The position numbers were made by a program, and so were the translations under genes. A stretch of DNA of 64,000 nt from Paramoeba atlantica (lineage: Eukaryota; Discosea), in contig CDRNVI010000039.1 in the NCBI GenBank assembly GCA_977017575.1, forward strand, positions 558,001-622,000. The letters are read 5' to 3'. A model generated the notes under the pieces. It was not told where the DNA came from and ran no database searches. It saw nothing but the letters and a program-made list of their open reading frames with translations. Positions 20,178 to 29,281 of the stretch are shown piece after piece (positions within the stretch are counted from its first letter, which is position 1; each line of letters starts with the position of its first letter).

Positions 20178-20720
20178 TTACCTTGCATGGCGTTGTTGCA
20201 GGACCAGTTTCGCGTGTTCTAACTCCAGGGCTGCATAGTACTGTTGCCGGGAGAGCTCCTTAAGTAATTGTGTGGGGAGATTGCTCCAATTGCACACCTC
20301 TTTTTGGCCGGGATGTGGCAACATCCGTGCTTGCTGTGTTATGGGGTCGGAGCCGTACGCTGAGGTATCTGAAGGACGAGTAGAGTAAGAGGACCCGACG
20401 CCTTCCGCACGCGGTCTCGTGGAGGTACCCCGACTCTCACTCACTTTAAGGGCTCGGTTGCCGAGCAGATGGCCTTGGAACATTTGTATCGCCCGCTGCT
20501 GCTCCGCAGGGGTAGCGAAATCCACAAAGCCGTACCGATATGTCCCTCCTGGGGGACCCAGGAGTTGGATGTGGTGTACAGTACCCGCGGCGCTAAATAG
20601 GGTACGCAGTTGCTCCTCATCTACCCAGATTTCAATGTTTCCCACATAGATGCCGAATGATGGGTCCAGTCGAGGGCGTCGTGAGGTTGTATCGGAGTTG
20701 GGATTGGTGTCAGTGGACAT
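20178..20720 (-). CDS. RRM protein, PABP2/PABPN1-like
   Basis: A single RNA recognition motif at about 22-100, with RNP2 IYVGNI and RNP1 YGFVDFAT. It is preceded by a short Ser/Thr-rich leader and followed by an Arg/Ser/Tyr-rich stretch and a C-terminal helix (QLLKELSRQQYYAALELEHA). The form FGIYVGNIEIWVDEEQLRTLF...GTVHHIQLLGPPGG with a following GFVDF and LLGNRALKV is the arrangement of nuclear poly(A)-binding protein 2, which binds nascent poly(A) tails. At 180 aa it is close to trypanosomatid PABP2-type proteins. It could also be another single-RRM RBP. Confidence 0.8.
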   Translation of the reverse strand: MSTDTNPNSDTTSRRPRLDPSFGIYVGNIEIWVDEEQLRTLFSAAGTVHHIQLLGPPGGTYRYGFVDFATPAEQQRAIQMFQGHLLGNRALKVSESRGTSTRPRAEGVGSSYSTRPSDTSAYGSDPITQQARMLPHPGQKEVCNWSNLPTQLLKELSRQQYYAALELEHAKLVLQQRHAR

Positions 20721-21155
20721 GATAGCTACTTGTCAAGAATAAAATGGCGGGATCGATTGTGAAATAAGGTAAATCGTGATATTTTCTTAGTTTTACCATC
20801 CTGACAAAAAGCTTTTTTCAAGAATGCTTATCTGACAAATGAGTTATAAAATTAATGGATTTTAAATTTAATTTTGAAGGAAAGTAGTACATTCCTCCCA
20901 ACGTGCGTTCAGCAGTTTTTGAAGCAATAGACATGCACTAAAAAGAAAAAATAATGCGAAAGATGAAATAAAGCAAATCTTCAGTAATATTCATAGTGGC
21001 TGAACAGTTTTCTAGTTGTAATTATTCACATGATGTATTTGATATATGCACAGTCGAAGTGTATCTAACATAGTGAAATCGCGTCCCTTTCCAGGGTACT
21101 ATGAGCATGTTTAAATCTAATTTTTACGGCAGCAACAGATCAGCAATGATCAAAA
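20721..21155. other. Gene-free AT-rich spacer
   Basis: No coding signal, long inverted repeat or RNA gene is recognised in this 435-base stretch. It probably holds UTR sequence and a processing site of the minus-strand polycistron. Confidence 0.4.
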
Positions 21156-21311
21156 CTATACGTTTACTCCACGGCTAGAATGAGGATGGCTTTGGCTTGA
21201 TGTTTTACTCTTATTTTTACCACCTTTCTGAACATCTTCTGGAATGCCTTCGGCGGCCGCGTAGTCGTATTCTTCGTCGCCATATTTAGGAGCAGATTCC
21301 TTATCTGACAT
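21156..21311 (-). CDS. Tiny acidic-then-basic protein, 51 aa
   Basis: A short ATG-to-TAG frame encodes MSDKESAPKYGDEEYDYAAA, then EGIPEDVQKGGKNKSKTSS and a His/Ser-rich tail ending RGVNV. The composition is protein-like: an acidic, tyrosine-bearing N-terminus, a lysine-rich middle and no hydrophobic core, so probably an intrinsically disordered peptide. The GC content of the frame is above that of the AT-rich flanks (one GCGGCCGC run encodes AAA), which supports coding. It sits on the gene strand in an otherwise empty 900-base spacer. No family is recognised. Confidence 0.5.
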   Translation of the reverse strand: MSDKESAPKYGDEEYDYAAAEGIPEDVQKGGKNKSKTSSQSHPHSSRGVNV

Positions 21312-21633
21312 AGTTTAAAAGCAGAATAAAGTACAACTAAAAAAATTTGCTTTAGTGAATATGATATGTATTTTAAGACAGCATTTATAGTATTGTTATT
21401 ATTGGTTTATAGTTATTGGTTTTTGAGGTTAAATACAGTGCATGCGTAAGTGTACACAATGAAGAAGGAAAGATGTTAGGAGAAAAGTTTGAGAACACCA
21501 ATTTACATTCGTGCGAAAGTTGACCTAATATAGCTTTAGTCGTGTTTACACTACCGTTATTTCGCACGTCCCCAAGCACAGGCGCATCGTGCGGGATAGT
21601 ATCGCTGTAAAGTATCGAAGATTCAGACACGAG

Positions 21634-22176
21634 TTACTTTCTCCTGAATTCCAAAGAGTGTGACATACTTCTGGCCACAGGACACTCTTTGCGTATCCGT
21701 GTTTCCAGAACTTCAAGTTGCTCATCATTCGCATTTGGCGCCTCGATGTATGCCACAACACGGGATCCAGCCTTAACTCTTTGTTCATTTTTAATTGAGC
21801 TCTTCGATGTAGCTTCCTCGGTTTCGTAAGAGATGTGCAGCGAGTGCACATCTATACCAAGTTCAGTTGCTATTTCAGCTGCATGCGCATTGGCACAGTT
21901 CTGAAGCAGAGCCATTTGGGCGGATTTTTGAGAGAATAATGTCGTGTACTTATGCTGAAACCACTCCTTCCAACACATAGCACGCTCCTTATGAAATACG
22001 TATTGGGCATCTTGTTCTTGGAGTTTCTGAAGATTCTTCTGAAATATGGAGTGTCGCTCGGTCTGTGGAGCACCGCGCAGAAACGAATGAGATCTTGCAA
22101 CAGTGCTTCGAATTCGAAAACTATAATACTTCGCTGCAATGCGAAGTTCGTGAAGAACAGCGGATAGCAGACTCAT
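21634..22176 (-). CDS. Unknown protein, 180 aa, possible OsmC-like C-terminus
   Basis: Starting at the ATG giving MSLLSAVLHELR, the product has a basic N-terminal half with helices (QKNLQKLQEQDAQYVFHKERA) and a C-terminal half rich in strands. The end, VVAYIEAPNANDEQLEVLETRIRKECPVARSMS, resembles the last helix and cysteine motif of OsmC/Ohr-fold proteins (…ECPVxxS…). A normal OsmC N-terminal half is not evident, so the resemblance may be partial. The basic leader could send it to the mitochondrion. I regard it as a real gene with unproven fold. Downstream spacer 21312-21633 holds nothing recognised. Confidence 0.55.
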   Translation of the reverse strand: MSLLSAVLHELRIAAKYYSFRIRSTVARSHSFLRGAPQTERHSIFQKNLQKLQEQDAQYVFHKERAMCWKEWFQHKYTTLFSQKSAQMALLQNCANAHAAEIATELGIDVHSLHISYETEEATSKSSIKNEQRVKAGSRVVAYIEAPNANDEQLEVLETRIRKECPVARSMSHSLEFRRK

Positions 22177-22727
22177 ATCTGGATTCGCATACAAGAATTA
22201 GTGAATGCTATATGGGTGCTTATCTTTAATAGAAACATAATAAACGAGTTGCACCGGGGGGATCAGCTAAATCAGGGGGATGGGGTCTAAAATTTGGAAA
22301 ATTTTGGAAAGTAATAAATGGTATGTGGCCTCCGATTGCTCTTTTCAGTTAAAGAACTTGCCCCAAGAAAATATTAATCGAGATGCCGGTACGTTATAAA
22401 TCACCAGACCTTTAGATTAGGAGTCAAGGGGTGGGATCGGTAAAGGGGAACTACACTAATTAGAGAGTAGGCCCAGGCAAGAGAACAGTGATAAGGCTTA
22501 ACTACACGTACGTCATACGTAATAGAGCAGTCCTAAAATACATGTCTACTTCAAATATGGGCAAGTATACTTTTAACATATAGTTCCAATGTCATAGTAG
22601 ATATTGTTCTCTATTCATATCTACGTGTATGTATTCATTCTATGTATTCAGCTTTGCGTGGCATGGTGCAAAACCTCTCAGGCATTCACTTTATCTGATG
22701 ACACTACACCAATAACAGGGCACTTAA
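22177..22727. other. 551-base spacer, no gene seen
   Basis: G-rich words (ccggggggatcag, cagggggatgggg) occur near 22250-22285, followed by AT-rich text. No matched inverted ends could be paired with them, so no element is claimed. Confidence 0.35.
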
Positions 22728-23399
22728 TTAAGAAGACAGCACAATGTAACCCTCACATACAGGTGCATTCTTGAACACCAGTACGTGCGGACGAGACGGG
22801 GGTTGCGTATGAGACCTTCCCCTACCCCGTGAAGATTGAAAACGATTCGTCCGTTCGTTTAACATTTTAAGCATGTCATTCGAGTACGCAGGACAAGTAT
22901 GCGAATCTAGCGCCAGAGTAATGTGGGGCACGGGTTTGCGACACAAACTGCTTGCTCCTTCATGAGAGATTTTAACTCGGAGGGCACAGCAATGCTTGTC
23001 ATAAACCAAAGAATGAATTTGCAGCGAAATCGGTTCTTTCTGATCCTCTAGCCACTTCAAGTGATGTATTTCTGAGGGGCTTAACAGGCTGCTCCAAGGC
23101 TGACTGCCTCGATAGATTAGTGTCACGTGAAATTCATCTTTTAAGTGCCAGTTGCCAGAGCAGTTCTCCTTAAACATCGAACGATTAAAGCCATGGCTAT
23201 TCGTTTCCTTCGGAGAGATAGTCGTGTTTTTGGGGGACGTCGCATTAACGGAGCTCAGGTCAGTTCCAAAGCCGTGCGTGTTGTGACTATCTTCGGATAT
23301 GATTTCCCCATTTTCCCCCTTTCTAACCGAACAAAGAATTTTTTCGCTTTCCATGGCTTTGCATAGGTCCTCATGATGTACACGAATAGCCCAATACAT
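22728..23399 (-). CDS. 2H phosphoesterase-superfamily protein, 223 aa
   Basis: Two HxT motifs, FHVTLIY (about residue 91) and PHITLAL (about 159), are spaced as in the 2H phosphoesterase fold, which handles 2'-5' or cyclic phosphodiester bonds in RNA or nucleotides (LigT, CPDase and tRNA ligase families). The intervening text alternates strands and a long helix. The first 85 residues are Ser/Asn-rich and likely flexible. The C-terminus includes an Arg/Ser-rich loop and a final strand VLVFKNAPVCEGYIVLSS, characteristic of the last 2H strand. The specific substrate cannot be deduced; a role in RNA end-processing is an inference from the family. Confidence 0.75.
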   Translation of the reverse strand: MYWAIRVHHEDLCKAMESEKILCSVRKGENGEIISEDSHNTHGFGTDLSSVNATSPKNTTISPKETNSHGFNRSMFKENCSGNWHLKDEFHVTLIYRGSQPWSSLLSPSEIHHLKWLEDQKEPISLQIHSLVYDKHCCALRVKISHEGASSLCRKPVPHITLALDSHTCPAYSNDMLKMLNERTNRFQSSRGRGRSHTQPPSRPHVLVFKNAPVCEGYIVLSS

Positions 23400-23514
23400 G
23401 TCGAAAAAATAAATAAAACGATTCTAATCTTACATGTACATACAATTGGTAGTACAATTAGGGGAGGTCAGTGCTAATTTCTGAACTTTCTCTAGCGTGT
23501 AGATTATTGGGTGA

Positions 23515-24085
23515 AAGTGAAGCATTATTTCACATAAAAAATATTTTTTTCGTTAATTTTTTTATGTGTTCTAAGTGTTGCCTTATCATATTTTACGTGC
23601 ACTGAAAGTATTTTTCTGACATTTGTTTACATACAGCTGTACTTTTTTCGCGGTGAGGGTGCGCTTGATAGTGGGAAAGAAGCGCGAGATAATCGGCTGA
23701 AGTTCGGCGCAGAAATTGTGAAAAGTAAGCTAAAGAGAGGAAAACATGAAGATTATGCCCTCCGTCGCCTGTTTTAGGCCCTCAAATGACATTGCGAGAA
23801 CGTAGAAATCGTTCTAGAACAAGGGCAAGAGAGTTAATTTTTCCTTTTTTGCCAAAATAGGGCGATAATACTATCCTCCCCTATCCTAGTGTTGCCTGGT
23901 TTTGGGAAAAAGCAACGCTAGGAGGGGGGGTCAAAAAAGAAATCGCCGCTTCGCGGCAAGAGAGTCTTGAAGAGACAGTCTAAAAAGCAACTCTAATGAG
24001 GGGGTACTGAAGCAACGCTAGGATAGGGGCGGATAGTAAATGTTTTAAAAAAAAGTGTGAAATAATGCTTCACTTTGACCAATTA
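23515..24085. mobile_element. Inverted-repeat element of about 570 bases, with a nested MITE
   Basis: Left text GAAAGTGAAGCATTATTTCAC (23515-23535 region) reappears inverted near 24056-24080 (GTGAAATAATGCTTCACTTT), giving ends of about 28 bases and a core without coding capacity. The right arm begins only a few bases beyond the smaller element at 23871-24036, which inserted inside. It fills most of the spacer upstream of the 2H gene. The exact outer borders and target duplication are uncertain. Confidence 0.6.
23871..24036. mobile_element. 166-base MITE, TA-flanked
   Basis: Ends are 25-base inverted repeats beginning CTATCCKCCCCTATCCTAG (two mismatches), flanked by TA at 23869-23870 and 24037-24038. 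Internal sequence includes a GCCGC-TTC-GCGGC hairpin near 23945-23957 and inward CAACGCTAGG words. There is no coding capacity. It is nested within the larger inverted-repeat element. Confidence 0.85.
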
Positions 24086-24165
24086 TTGTTGTATTGGCTC
24101 GTACTCATTGGAAAACGTTTCAATACAAAATGTATACACAGAAATCCACTAGTTTTTGACCCCCC

Positions 24166-25137
24166 TTACTTCTTGCTACTAATCGATGCCTGGTGAGCAT
24201 CCTTAATCTCCGTTGCCTCCTGGCTGAGCCGCAGCTTCGCCTTCTTCGACATTTTATACTCCAGAATCGTCTCCCACCTTGCTAAATCCGGATACGTCGT
24301 ATCCGGAATCTTCACCGATTGTGCCGCAAGTCGATCCGAGGCCAGAAACGATTCCTCCATCACGACCTGCACCAGTGCCTGCGGCGTCATCCCCTCATAC
24401 AACGGCGGACGATACACCGACCCATCCAGCCACTCAATCTCCACCACCGGCAACGTATGCTTTAACGCGTAATCCAACTGCAAAATCTTCCGATCCACAT
24501 GGTTCCGTACGGACAAACACATCCGATAGAAATCCGTGACCAATTTTTGCAACGTATTGCCATACCCAAACACAAACGGGCAGATCGTAATCGTCAGCCG
24601 TCGCATGTACTGCGACTGGATATGGTTGTACTTGACCTGGGGGGCAAGTACCCCCAGCGGTCGGGTGTAGTTTGTCCCCAAATGGGTCGGCACGTGCTCG
24701 GGGTACTCCAGCTCCCGTCGCCACAGCTCCACCGAGGTGTAGGGCATGTGCCAGGACTTCCAAAACCATTTCGGGGTGGAGTTGGGGGGGATTTGAGGCC
24801 TGGGGAGGGGGAGGGTTACGGGGACCGCTCGCACCTTGCGGAGGAACTGACACTCGTGGGGGGTGTCACTGTCGCTGGGGTCCTTGGCGTGGGCGTAGTG
24901 CTGGTGGTACTCCCGCTGGGCCTCCCCCTCGCCCCAGTGGGCGGTTTGGTAGGCCTGGTAGCGGTACTTGGAGTGGTTCCCGCGCCACATGAGGTAGTTC
25001 GGGAGGGGGTGGCGTAGGGTGTGGCGGTCGTACCGGCGGGTGGGGTGCCAGGAGGAGGTGCGACGGAGCGCGCCCTCGAGGCTTTGGGACCCGCGGGGAC
25101 CCCAGGTGCCGTGGCCGCTGTGGAGGGCACCGCTCAT
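24166..25137 (-). CDS. mL43-like (L51/S25/CI-B8 fold) mitochondrial protein
   Basis: The ATG giving MSGALHSGHGTWG is chosen; the frame extends upstream without support. The 323-residue product is basic and His/Pro/Tyr-rich at its N-terminus. The C-terminal half has a thioredoxin-like pattern: MRRLTITICPFVFGYGNTLQ, a helix (KLVTDFYRMCLSVRNHV), then LPVVEIEWLDGSVYRPPLYEG and a closing helix (PQALVQVVMEE). That order is the L51/S25/CI-B8 fold of mL43 and related mitoribosomal and complex I subunits, and kinetoplastid versions carry such extensions. The 5' half is GC-rich with a G-rich template strand. The domain is moderately supported; the exact subunit is uncertain. Confidence 0.6.
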   Translation of the reverse strand: MSGALHSGHGTWGPRGSQSLEGALRRTSSWHPTRRYDRHTLRHPLPNYLMWRGNHSKYRYQAYQTAHWGEGEAQREYHQHYAHAKDPSDSDTPHECQFLRKVRAVPVTLPLPRPQIPPNSTPKWFWKSWHMPYTSVELWRRELEYPEHVPTHLGTNYTRPLGVLAPQVKYNHIQSQYMRRLTITICPFVFGYGNTLQKLVTDFYRMCLSVRNHVDRKILQLDYALKHTLPVVEIEWLDGSVYRPPLYEGMTPQALVQVVMEESFLASDRLAAQSVKIPDTTYPDLARWETILEYKMSKKAKLRLSQEATEIKDAHQASISSKK

Positions 25138-25499
25138 GGGGGTGGGGAGAGGAAGGGAAGAAGGTTTAGGGATAGAGTGTTGAGGGTGTGGAAGAAAGTT
25201 AGTTTTTAAGAGGGAAACAGAAGGAATAATGTGGTGTATAGCGTTACATGCATAAGTTATATGGTACAGAATAGAATACAAGTGACGCAAAGATATAAAA
25301 CAGAGAAAAGTCGTTGGAGAGTCTTCTGATGGAGTAACTTCGGGTTCAAAGAACATCTACACGAACCTACACGAATCTACAGGAATTCATACGGGCTGTT
25401 TTTTGGGCTTATTCTTTTCCTTTATCCTGAATATTTTTCAGGATGAACTAGAATTGCCTGAAAACCAGTCAAATCTCTTTTTTTTAATGGAACACGACT

Positions 25500-26165
25500 T
25501 GCCCCGCAATGAAAATGTTTACGTCTAAGACGTCTACGGAAATCCTGCCTCGGACACCTACGATCGGCTTCGTAAATGGATGCGCCAAGAAATCTTACTG
25601 ATACCATTGACCCGTAAGGAAATAGTGGGCATAAAGTTCGCGGGACTGAGCGCGACAGAAAAAAGCGTAAAATATGCTGAAAAACGTATGCCACCTGCGG
25701 ATCTCCTCAATTTCGTGGTACGGGATTGTTGTTATCCAAAGATGCGGAGCGCTCAAGCGATATCACAAGTGCACCAGGGAAGAGAATAGTTTCCCTAACG
25801 GAGGCCTCGGCATCGCAAATCGCAGGTGAAGTAAGTCAGTTACAAGACGGATTTCTTGCGCTAGAAAGTGAAGTACAATTTCACTTCTGCAATCCCATGT
25901 GTACTTACAATGTCGATGGACTTCCCGTCTTCAGCAGAGGTCCACAAAGTCTGACAACGGAAAACATGATACAAAATACTAGACCATTCAGGTGTTCATC
26001 ATGATGGATGGGTGTCCCTTGGCGTGGAATAGACCGAAAAGAACGACTTTTTGAGTATTTAGATGCGCACAAACTGCTTCACTACAACCAGCACACCAAT
26101 GCGTCTTTGAAGTCGGCATTCAGACTGCTGTGGACAAAAACGAACTTACACAGAACTACTACATA
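25500..26165 (+). pseudogene. Decayed transposase-like tract
   Basis: The plus strand carries a broken coding-like region. Its first part (DRLRKWMRQE... PLTRKEIVGIKFAGLS, 25560-25660) resembles the helix-turn-helix leader of Tc1/IS630-type transposases (…IVxLxxAGLS…). Further frames to about 26165 are discontinuous and carry no recognised DDE block. It is opposite to host genes, inside an otherwise empty 1.35-kb spacer between eIF1 and the mL43-like gene. The stretch 26166-26490 shows nothing more. Confidence 0.3.
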
Positions 26166-26490
26166 CTCTCCTTTCTGATGAAAAGAATGTAGATTAAAAG
26201 GTTTTTAAATAGATTTTCGGTAAACAAAAACCAACTTTGGGAAAAAGGGTGGTCCGAAGAACATTCTTCTCTTCATTTCACATTTTCTATACATGTTATA
26301 GTTAAGTTTCGCCCAAAGTATCGCTATAGCAAGTACATTTTTCACGTAGCCACATTCCCTTTTAAATCTTTTATGGTACCTCAGTTTACAATGATGAACT
26401 ATGCATTGGCGTTGATACTGGGGCTAAATTATCCCATCGCATCACTAGAAAAGTGAATCGAAACTCCCACACCCTCAACAAACGTTTCAA

Positions 26491-26817
26491 TTAAAATCCA
26501 TGAGTTTCCATTTCATCAGCTAGTAGTATCTTCTTTTCAACAAAGAACTTACCCAAATTTACGCGTTGGTCACCTTGCAACTGAAGAACTGTACCATAGC
26601 TTGCGTCAGATAGAATGGTTCCATTGCAACCAAACTCTTTCTTCAGTGCCTTCAGCAGTTTTGGGTAGTCAATTTCCTCACCCAGTCCCTGTACTGTAGT
26701 GATAGACTTGCGTCCATTACGCTGCTGCACTCGAATGTGCACCTTGGAGGGATCCGTAGTTGGATCTTTGTTTAGCGAATTGTCTTCAACATTGTGTGTC
26801 AATGGGCCTTCAGACAT
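26491..26817 (-). CDS. EIF1: Translation initiation factor eIF1 (SUI1)
   Basis: eIF1 sits near the P site of the 40S subunit and enforces start-codon selection. The 108-residue product starts at the ATG giving MSEGPLTHN and carries the full SUI1 domain: VHIRVQQRNGRKSITTVQGL, KLLKALKKEFGCNGTI, YGTVLQLQGDQRVNLGKFF and the final ILLADEMETHGF. Length equals that of animal and fungal eIF1 (108-113). The upstream minus strand has a strong pyrimidine tract (26852-26880) then AG at 26836-26837, a likely trans-splice acceptor 19 bases before the ATG. Confidence 0.97.
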   Translation of the reverse strand: MSEGPLTHNVEDNSLNKDPTTDPSKVHIRVQQRNGRKSITTVQGLGEEIDYPKLLKALKKEFGCNGTILSDASYGTVLQLQGDQRVNLGKFFVEKKILLADEMETHGF

Positions 26818-26835
26818 AATCTTGCCAACGATGTC

Positions 26836-26880
26836 CTTGGCGAGTTTTGTAGTGGGAGAGAAAACAAGGAAAAGAACGCT
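26836..26880 (-). promoter_or_regulatory. Candidate spliced-leader acceptor of eIF1
   Basis: The minus strand reads a T/C tract (TTCTTTTCCTTGTTTTCTC) and then the first AG 19 bases before the start codon, the usual form of a kinetoplastid trans-splice site. Inferred from sequence only. Confidence 0.45.
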
Positions 26881-27087
26881 AATTTGAAATAAAATAATAT
26901 CATAGAAGGAAGTCAACAAATGGGAAATCATAGTAGAAATATAAAGGAAATATGATTTTTACTAGAATGCTAGAAGCGTGAAATGAAGTAGTTACAAGTT
27001 TTACTTCATGCTTCTTAAGTGAAGACAACCACCACGTTTCGCGAAGAACTGACAAAAGATTAAAACATATGAAGGCTTTTTCCATAC

Positions 27088-27759
27088 CTAAAATCGCCAC
27101 ACGTCGGAGTCAAAAACGTAGCGAAGCGTTGGAAAATATGTCGCATGTCTGGGCAGCACTTTAATCTGCGTGCCGTGAACAAAACTAGCCCCCCAGATGA
27201 ACTGCACTTTATAGGGAAGATGCGAGACGTCAAGCTCCCCACACAGGTTTTGATTGCTCAAGAGACTAATGTCGTTCAAACTAGGTGGAAGGTGAGAAAG
27301 CTCGACCCAACCGGAAAATTGATTATATTGTAGCCCAATGACTTCCATCCCGGCTGGCAGGTGAACCAAATCTAATGGACCGGAAAACGAGTTCAGATAC
27401 AAGCCTAAGGCGGTCATATTCTCGGGGAGCTGGTCCAGAAGTACCTCCCCCGCGAGTTTGTTATCATAAAGCCGTAAATGCTTCATTCGTAAATGAGATA
27501 ATTGTCGCCAATGCAGTGTGCCTTTTAAATTTCGCGAATACCATAGCACAGATGTGATTTGTTTGGCTTCATTGCACTCCACACCGCTCCAGCTACACGC
27601 GAAGGTGTGTGTGTCCCATGAGGGGTGTGGATTTTTGACTTCAAGAAGGAACTGTGACAAACTGTATTCGGGTGGGTGAAGTGCGCGAACTCGACCGCGA
27701 CGAGATGTGAGCGTTGATTCGGAAGTGGAAACAAGAATATATAAAAAACTTGAAAACAT
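27088..27759 (-). CDS. Secreted or surface leucine-rich repeat protein, 223 aa
   Basis: It starts at the only in-frame ATG near the N-terminus, giving MFSSFLYILVS, a short hydrophobic signal-like segment. A plant-type LRR cap follows (WDTHTFACSWSGVECN, about 47-62), then five or so 21-23-residue repeats of the form LP..+..L.LY.N.FSG.+.L..LP (LPENMTALGLYLNSFSG, LPAGMEVIGLQYNQFSG, LPPSLNDISLLSNQNLCG). There is no kinase and no obvious C-terminal anchor. A paralogue of the same design lies at 40.8-41.5 kb. Such proteins are presumed surface adhesion or recognition modules; the ligand is unknown. Confidence 0.8.
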   Translation of the reverse strand: MFSSFLYILVSTSESTLTSRRGRVRALHPPEYSLSQFLLEVKNPHPSWDTHTFACSWSGVECNEAKQITSVLWYSRNLKGTLHWRQLSHLRMKHLRLYDNKLAGEVLLDQLPENMTALGLYLNSFSGPLDLVHLPAGMEVIGLQYNQFSGWVELSHLPPSLNDISLLSNQNLCGELDVSHLPYKVQFIWGASFVHGTQIKVLPRHATYFPTLRYVFDSDVWRF

Positions 27760-27975
27760 GGGAAGAATGAAGCAGAGAAAGAAAGAAGCGTGCTTGAAAG
27801 CGTATGTAGTGAGACAGGCAGAGCGTGTGTGACTAGGGAACGTAAGCGGAGTCACACGGCATTTTTTCCTCAAAATGATATTCGTATCCACTGAAGATAT
27901 TTGCAAAAGGAATCATTGTACTCCAAAGGAGTGCAATGAGAAATAATTTACAAAGGCGCCAAGAACCATCCCGAA

Positions 27976-28923
27976 TTACAGACCGCATTTACCCAACAGT
28001 CTTACGGAAATACAACTCTCCTGGTAAGAGTGGCTTTTGCAAATGTACTCGATTTCCGACCATGACCCGACGTACAACGCCGGTATCGGAACATTCACGT
28101 GATGCACGCATGCGATGATATAGCAGGCCGTGACGCCACTGCCGCACATGACTGCAGCGAGAGGCGTCGAATTTTCGCTCGTGTTGCCATCAGTCCGCAT
28201 GTCGAATATCTCCCTCAGTTGTTCTTTTGTCAAGGACGAGTATGGATCACATTTTTCCCAATCGCAGTTTAGTGCTCCCGGATAGTGTCCAGGAATGGTG
28301 TCTTGCGCCAGTCCGACTTTTCTGCTGTGAAATCTTTGACCTGGTCGGGCATCGACCACTTTGTACTTACTCAACTCCGAAAGATGAACCAAGGGAAAAG
28401 CAGACTTCTCCCAGGAGATGGGCAAATCATTGTAAACATGCTTTACAGCGAAAGCATCGTTCGCGAATGAAGAATAATCAGATGGGGATCCTTTCTCTAC
28501 CATACCTTTCCAGCCATTGAAACCGTCATGCAAGATATGCACCTGAGAGTATCCCACCGCCCGGAGCATCCACCAAGCCCTTGCTGCAAAGACACCACGG
28601 CTTTGATCGTATACGACGATGACGGTAGACGCATGGGGCCTTGCATCTAACCCGTTACGAACTAGCCATGATTTAAACTGTTGTAAGGAGGGAAGCGGAT
28701 GTCTCCCTTTGGAAGGGCATTTCACGGACAAATCGGAGTTTATATCCGCATAAACAGCTCCCGGAAGTCGGCTTTTATCAAATAAAAAACGACCTTGGAT
28801 CGGATTTTTAAGATTGAAACGCACATCTATGAATCGTACGTCAGAAGATACCACACTAAGTTCTTTCTCCGTGATGAATGCACCGTGTGCTGAAGGCAGA
28901 GTGTCGGACAACTCGGATTGCAT
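27976..28923 (-). CDS. 3-mercaptopyruvate/thiosulfate sulfurtransferase
   Basis: A tandem-rhodanese enzyme that moves sulfur from 3-mercaptopyruvate or thiosulfate to acceptors. The 315 residues (ATG giving MQSELSDTLP) contain an inactive first domain (FIDVRFNL... RLPGAVYADINSD... HPLPSLQQFKSWL... VVVYDQSRGVFAARAWWMLRA) and a catalytic second domain (VVDARPGQRF... IPGHYPGALNCDWEKC) with the active-site loop CGSGVTA (Cys about 260), the mercaptopyruvate type. An earlier in-frame codon is GTG, so the ATG is preferred. There is no clear targeting peptide. Length is typical (about 290-330). Confidence 0.92.
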   Translation of the reverse strand: MQSELSDTLPSAHGAFITEKELSVVSSDVRFIDVRFNLKNPIQGRFLFDKSRLPGAVYADINSDLSVKCPSKGRHPLPSLQQFKSWLVRNGLDARPHASTVIVVYDQSRGVFAARAWWMLRAVGYSQVHILHDGFNGWKGMVEKGSPSDYSSFANDAFAVKHVYNDLPISWEKSAFPLVHLSELSKYKVVDARPGQRFHSRKVGLAQDTIPGHYPGALNCDWEKCDPYSSLTKEQLREIFDMRTDGNTSENSTPLAAVMCGSGVTACYIIACVHHVNVPIPALYVGSWSEIEYICKSHSYQESCISVRLLGKCGL

Positions 28924-29281
28924 GCAAGCGATGTGTTTCACGTTGTACTGAACGATTCACTGACGAGATTGTATCAATACTGTATTATACAGTGGAAGAA
29001 ATCCCACTACTCAGGTGACTCGTGCTTCGAGATTGTATTCGGTGCGATAGTTGAACGTTCACTTTGCGGTGGTAAACATCTATGTTTTGTTTGATAGCAG
29101 CTGATGTAACAGAAATCACAAACTGAGTCTACATACTGCGTATAGTGAAACAAAACGTAGTCAACCGTAGTCAAAAATATCATTCAACTGATTATAGAAA
29201 TATTCGTGAGCTTAAAAGTGGTGAGCTGTCTTTCATCTAATTCTACACGGGTATTCACATCAAATTCTAAATGTTCTACTT
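28924..29281. other. Gene-free spacer
   Basis: No repeat, RNA gene or coding signal is recognised in these 358 bases. Confidence 0.4.

Noticed and set aside
22235-22500. G-run words as possible MITE ends
   Set aside because: No inverted partner with TA flanks could be matched.
24499-25130. Open frames on both strands opposite the mL43-like gene
   Set aside because: Low-complexity Gly/Pro/Thr/Ala text caused by the high-GC 5' half; no domain, and the minus-strand frame with fold-like C-terminus is preferred.
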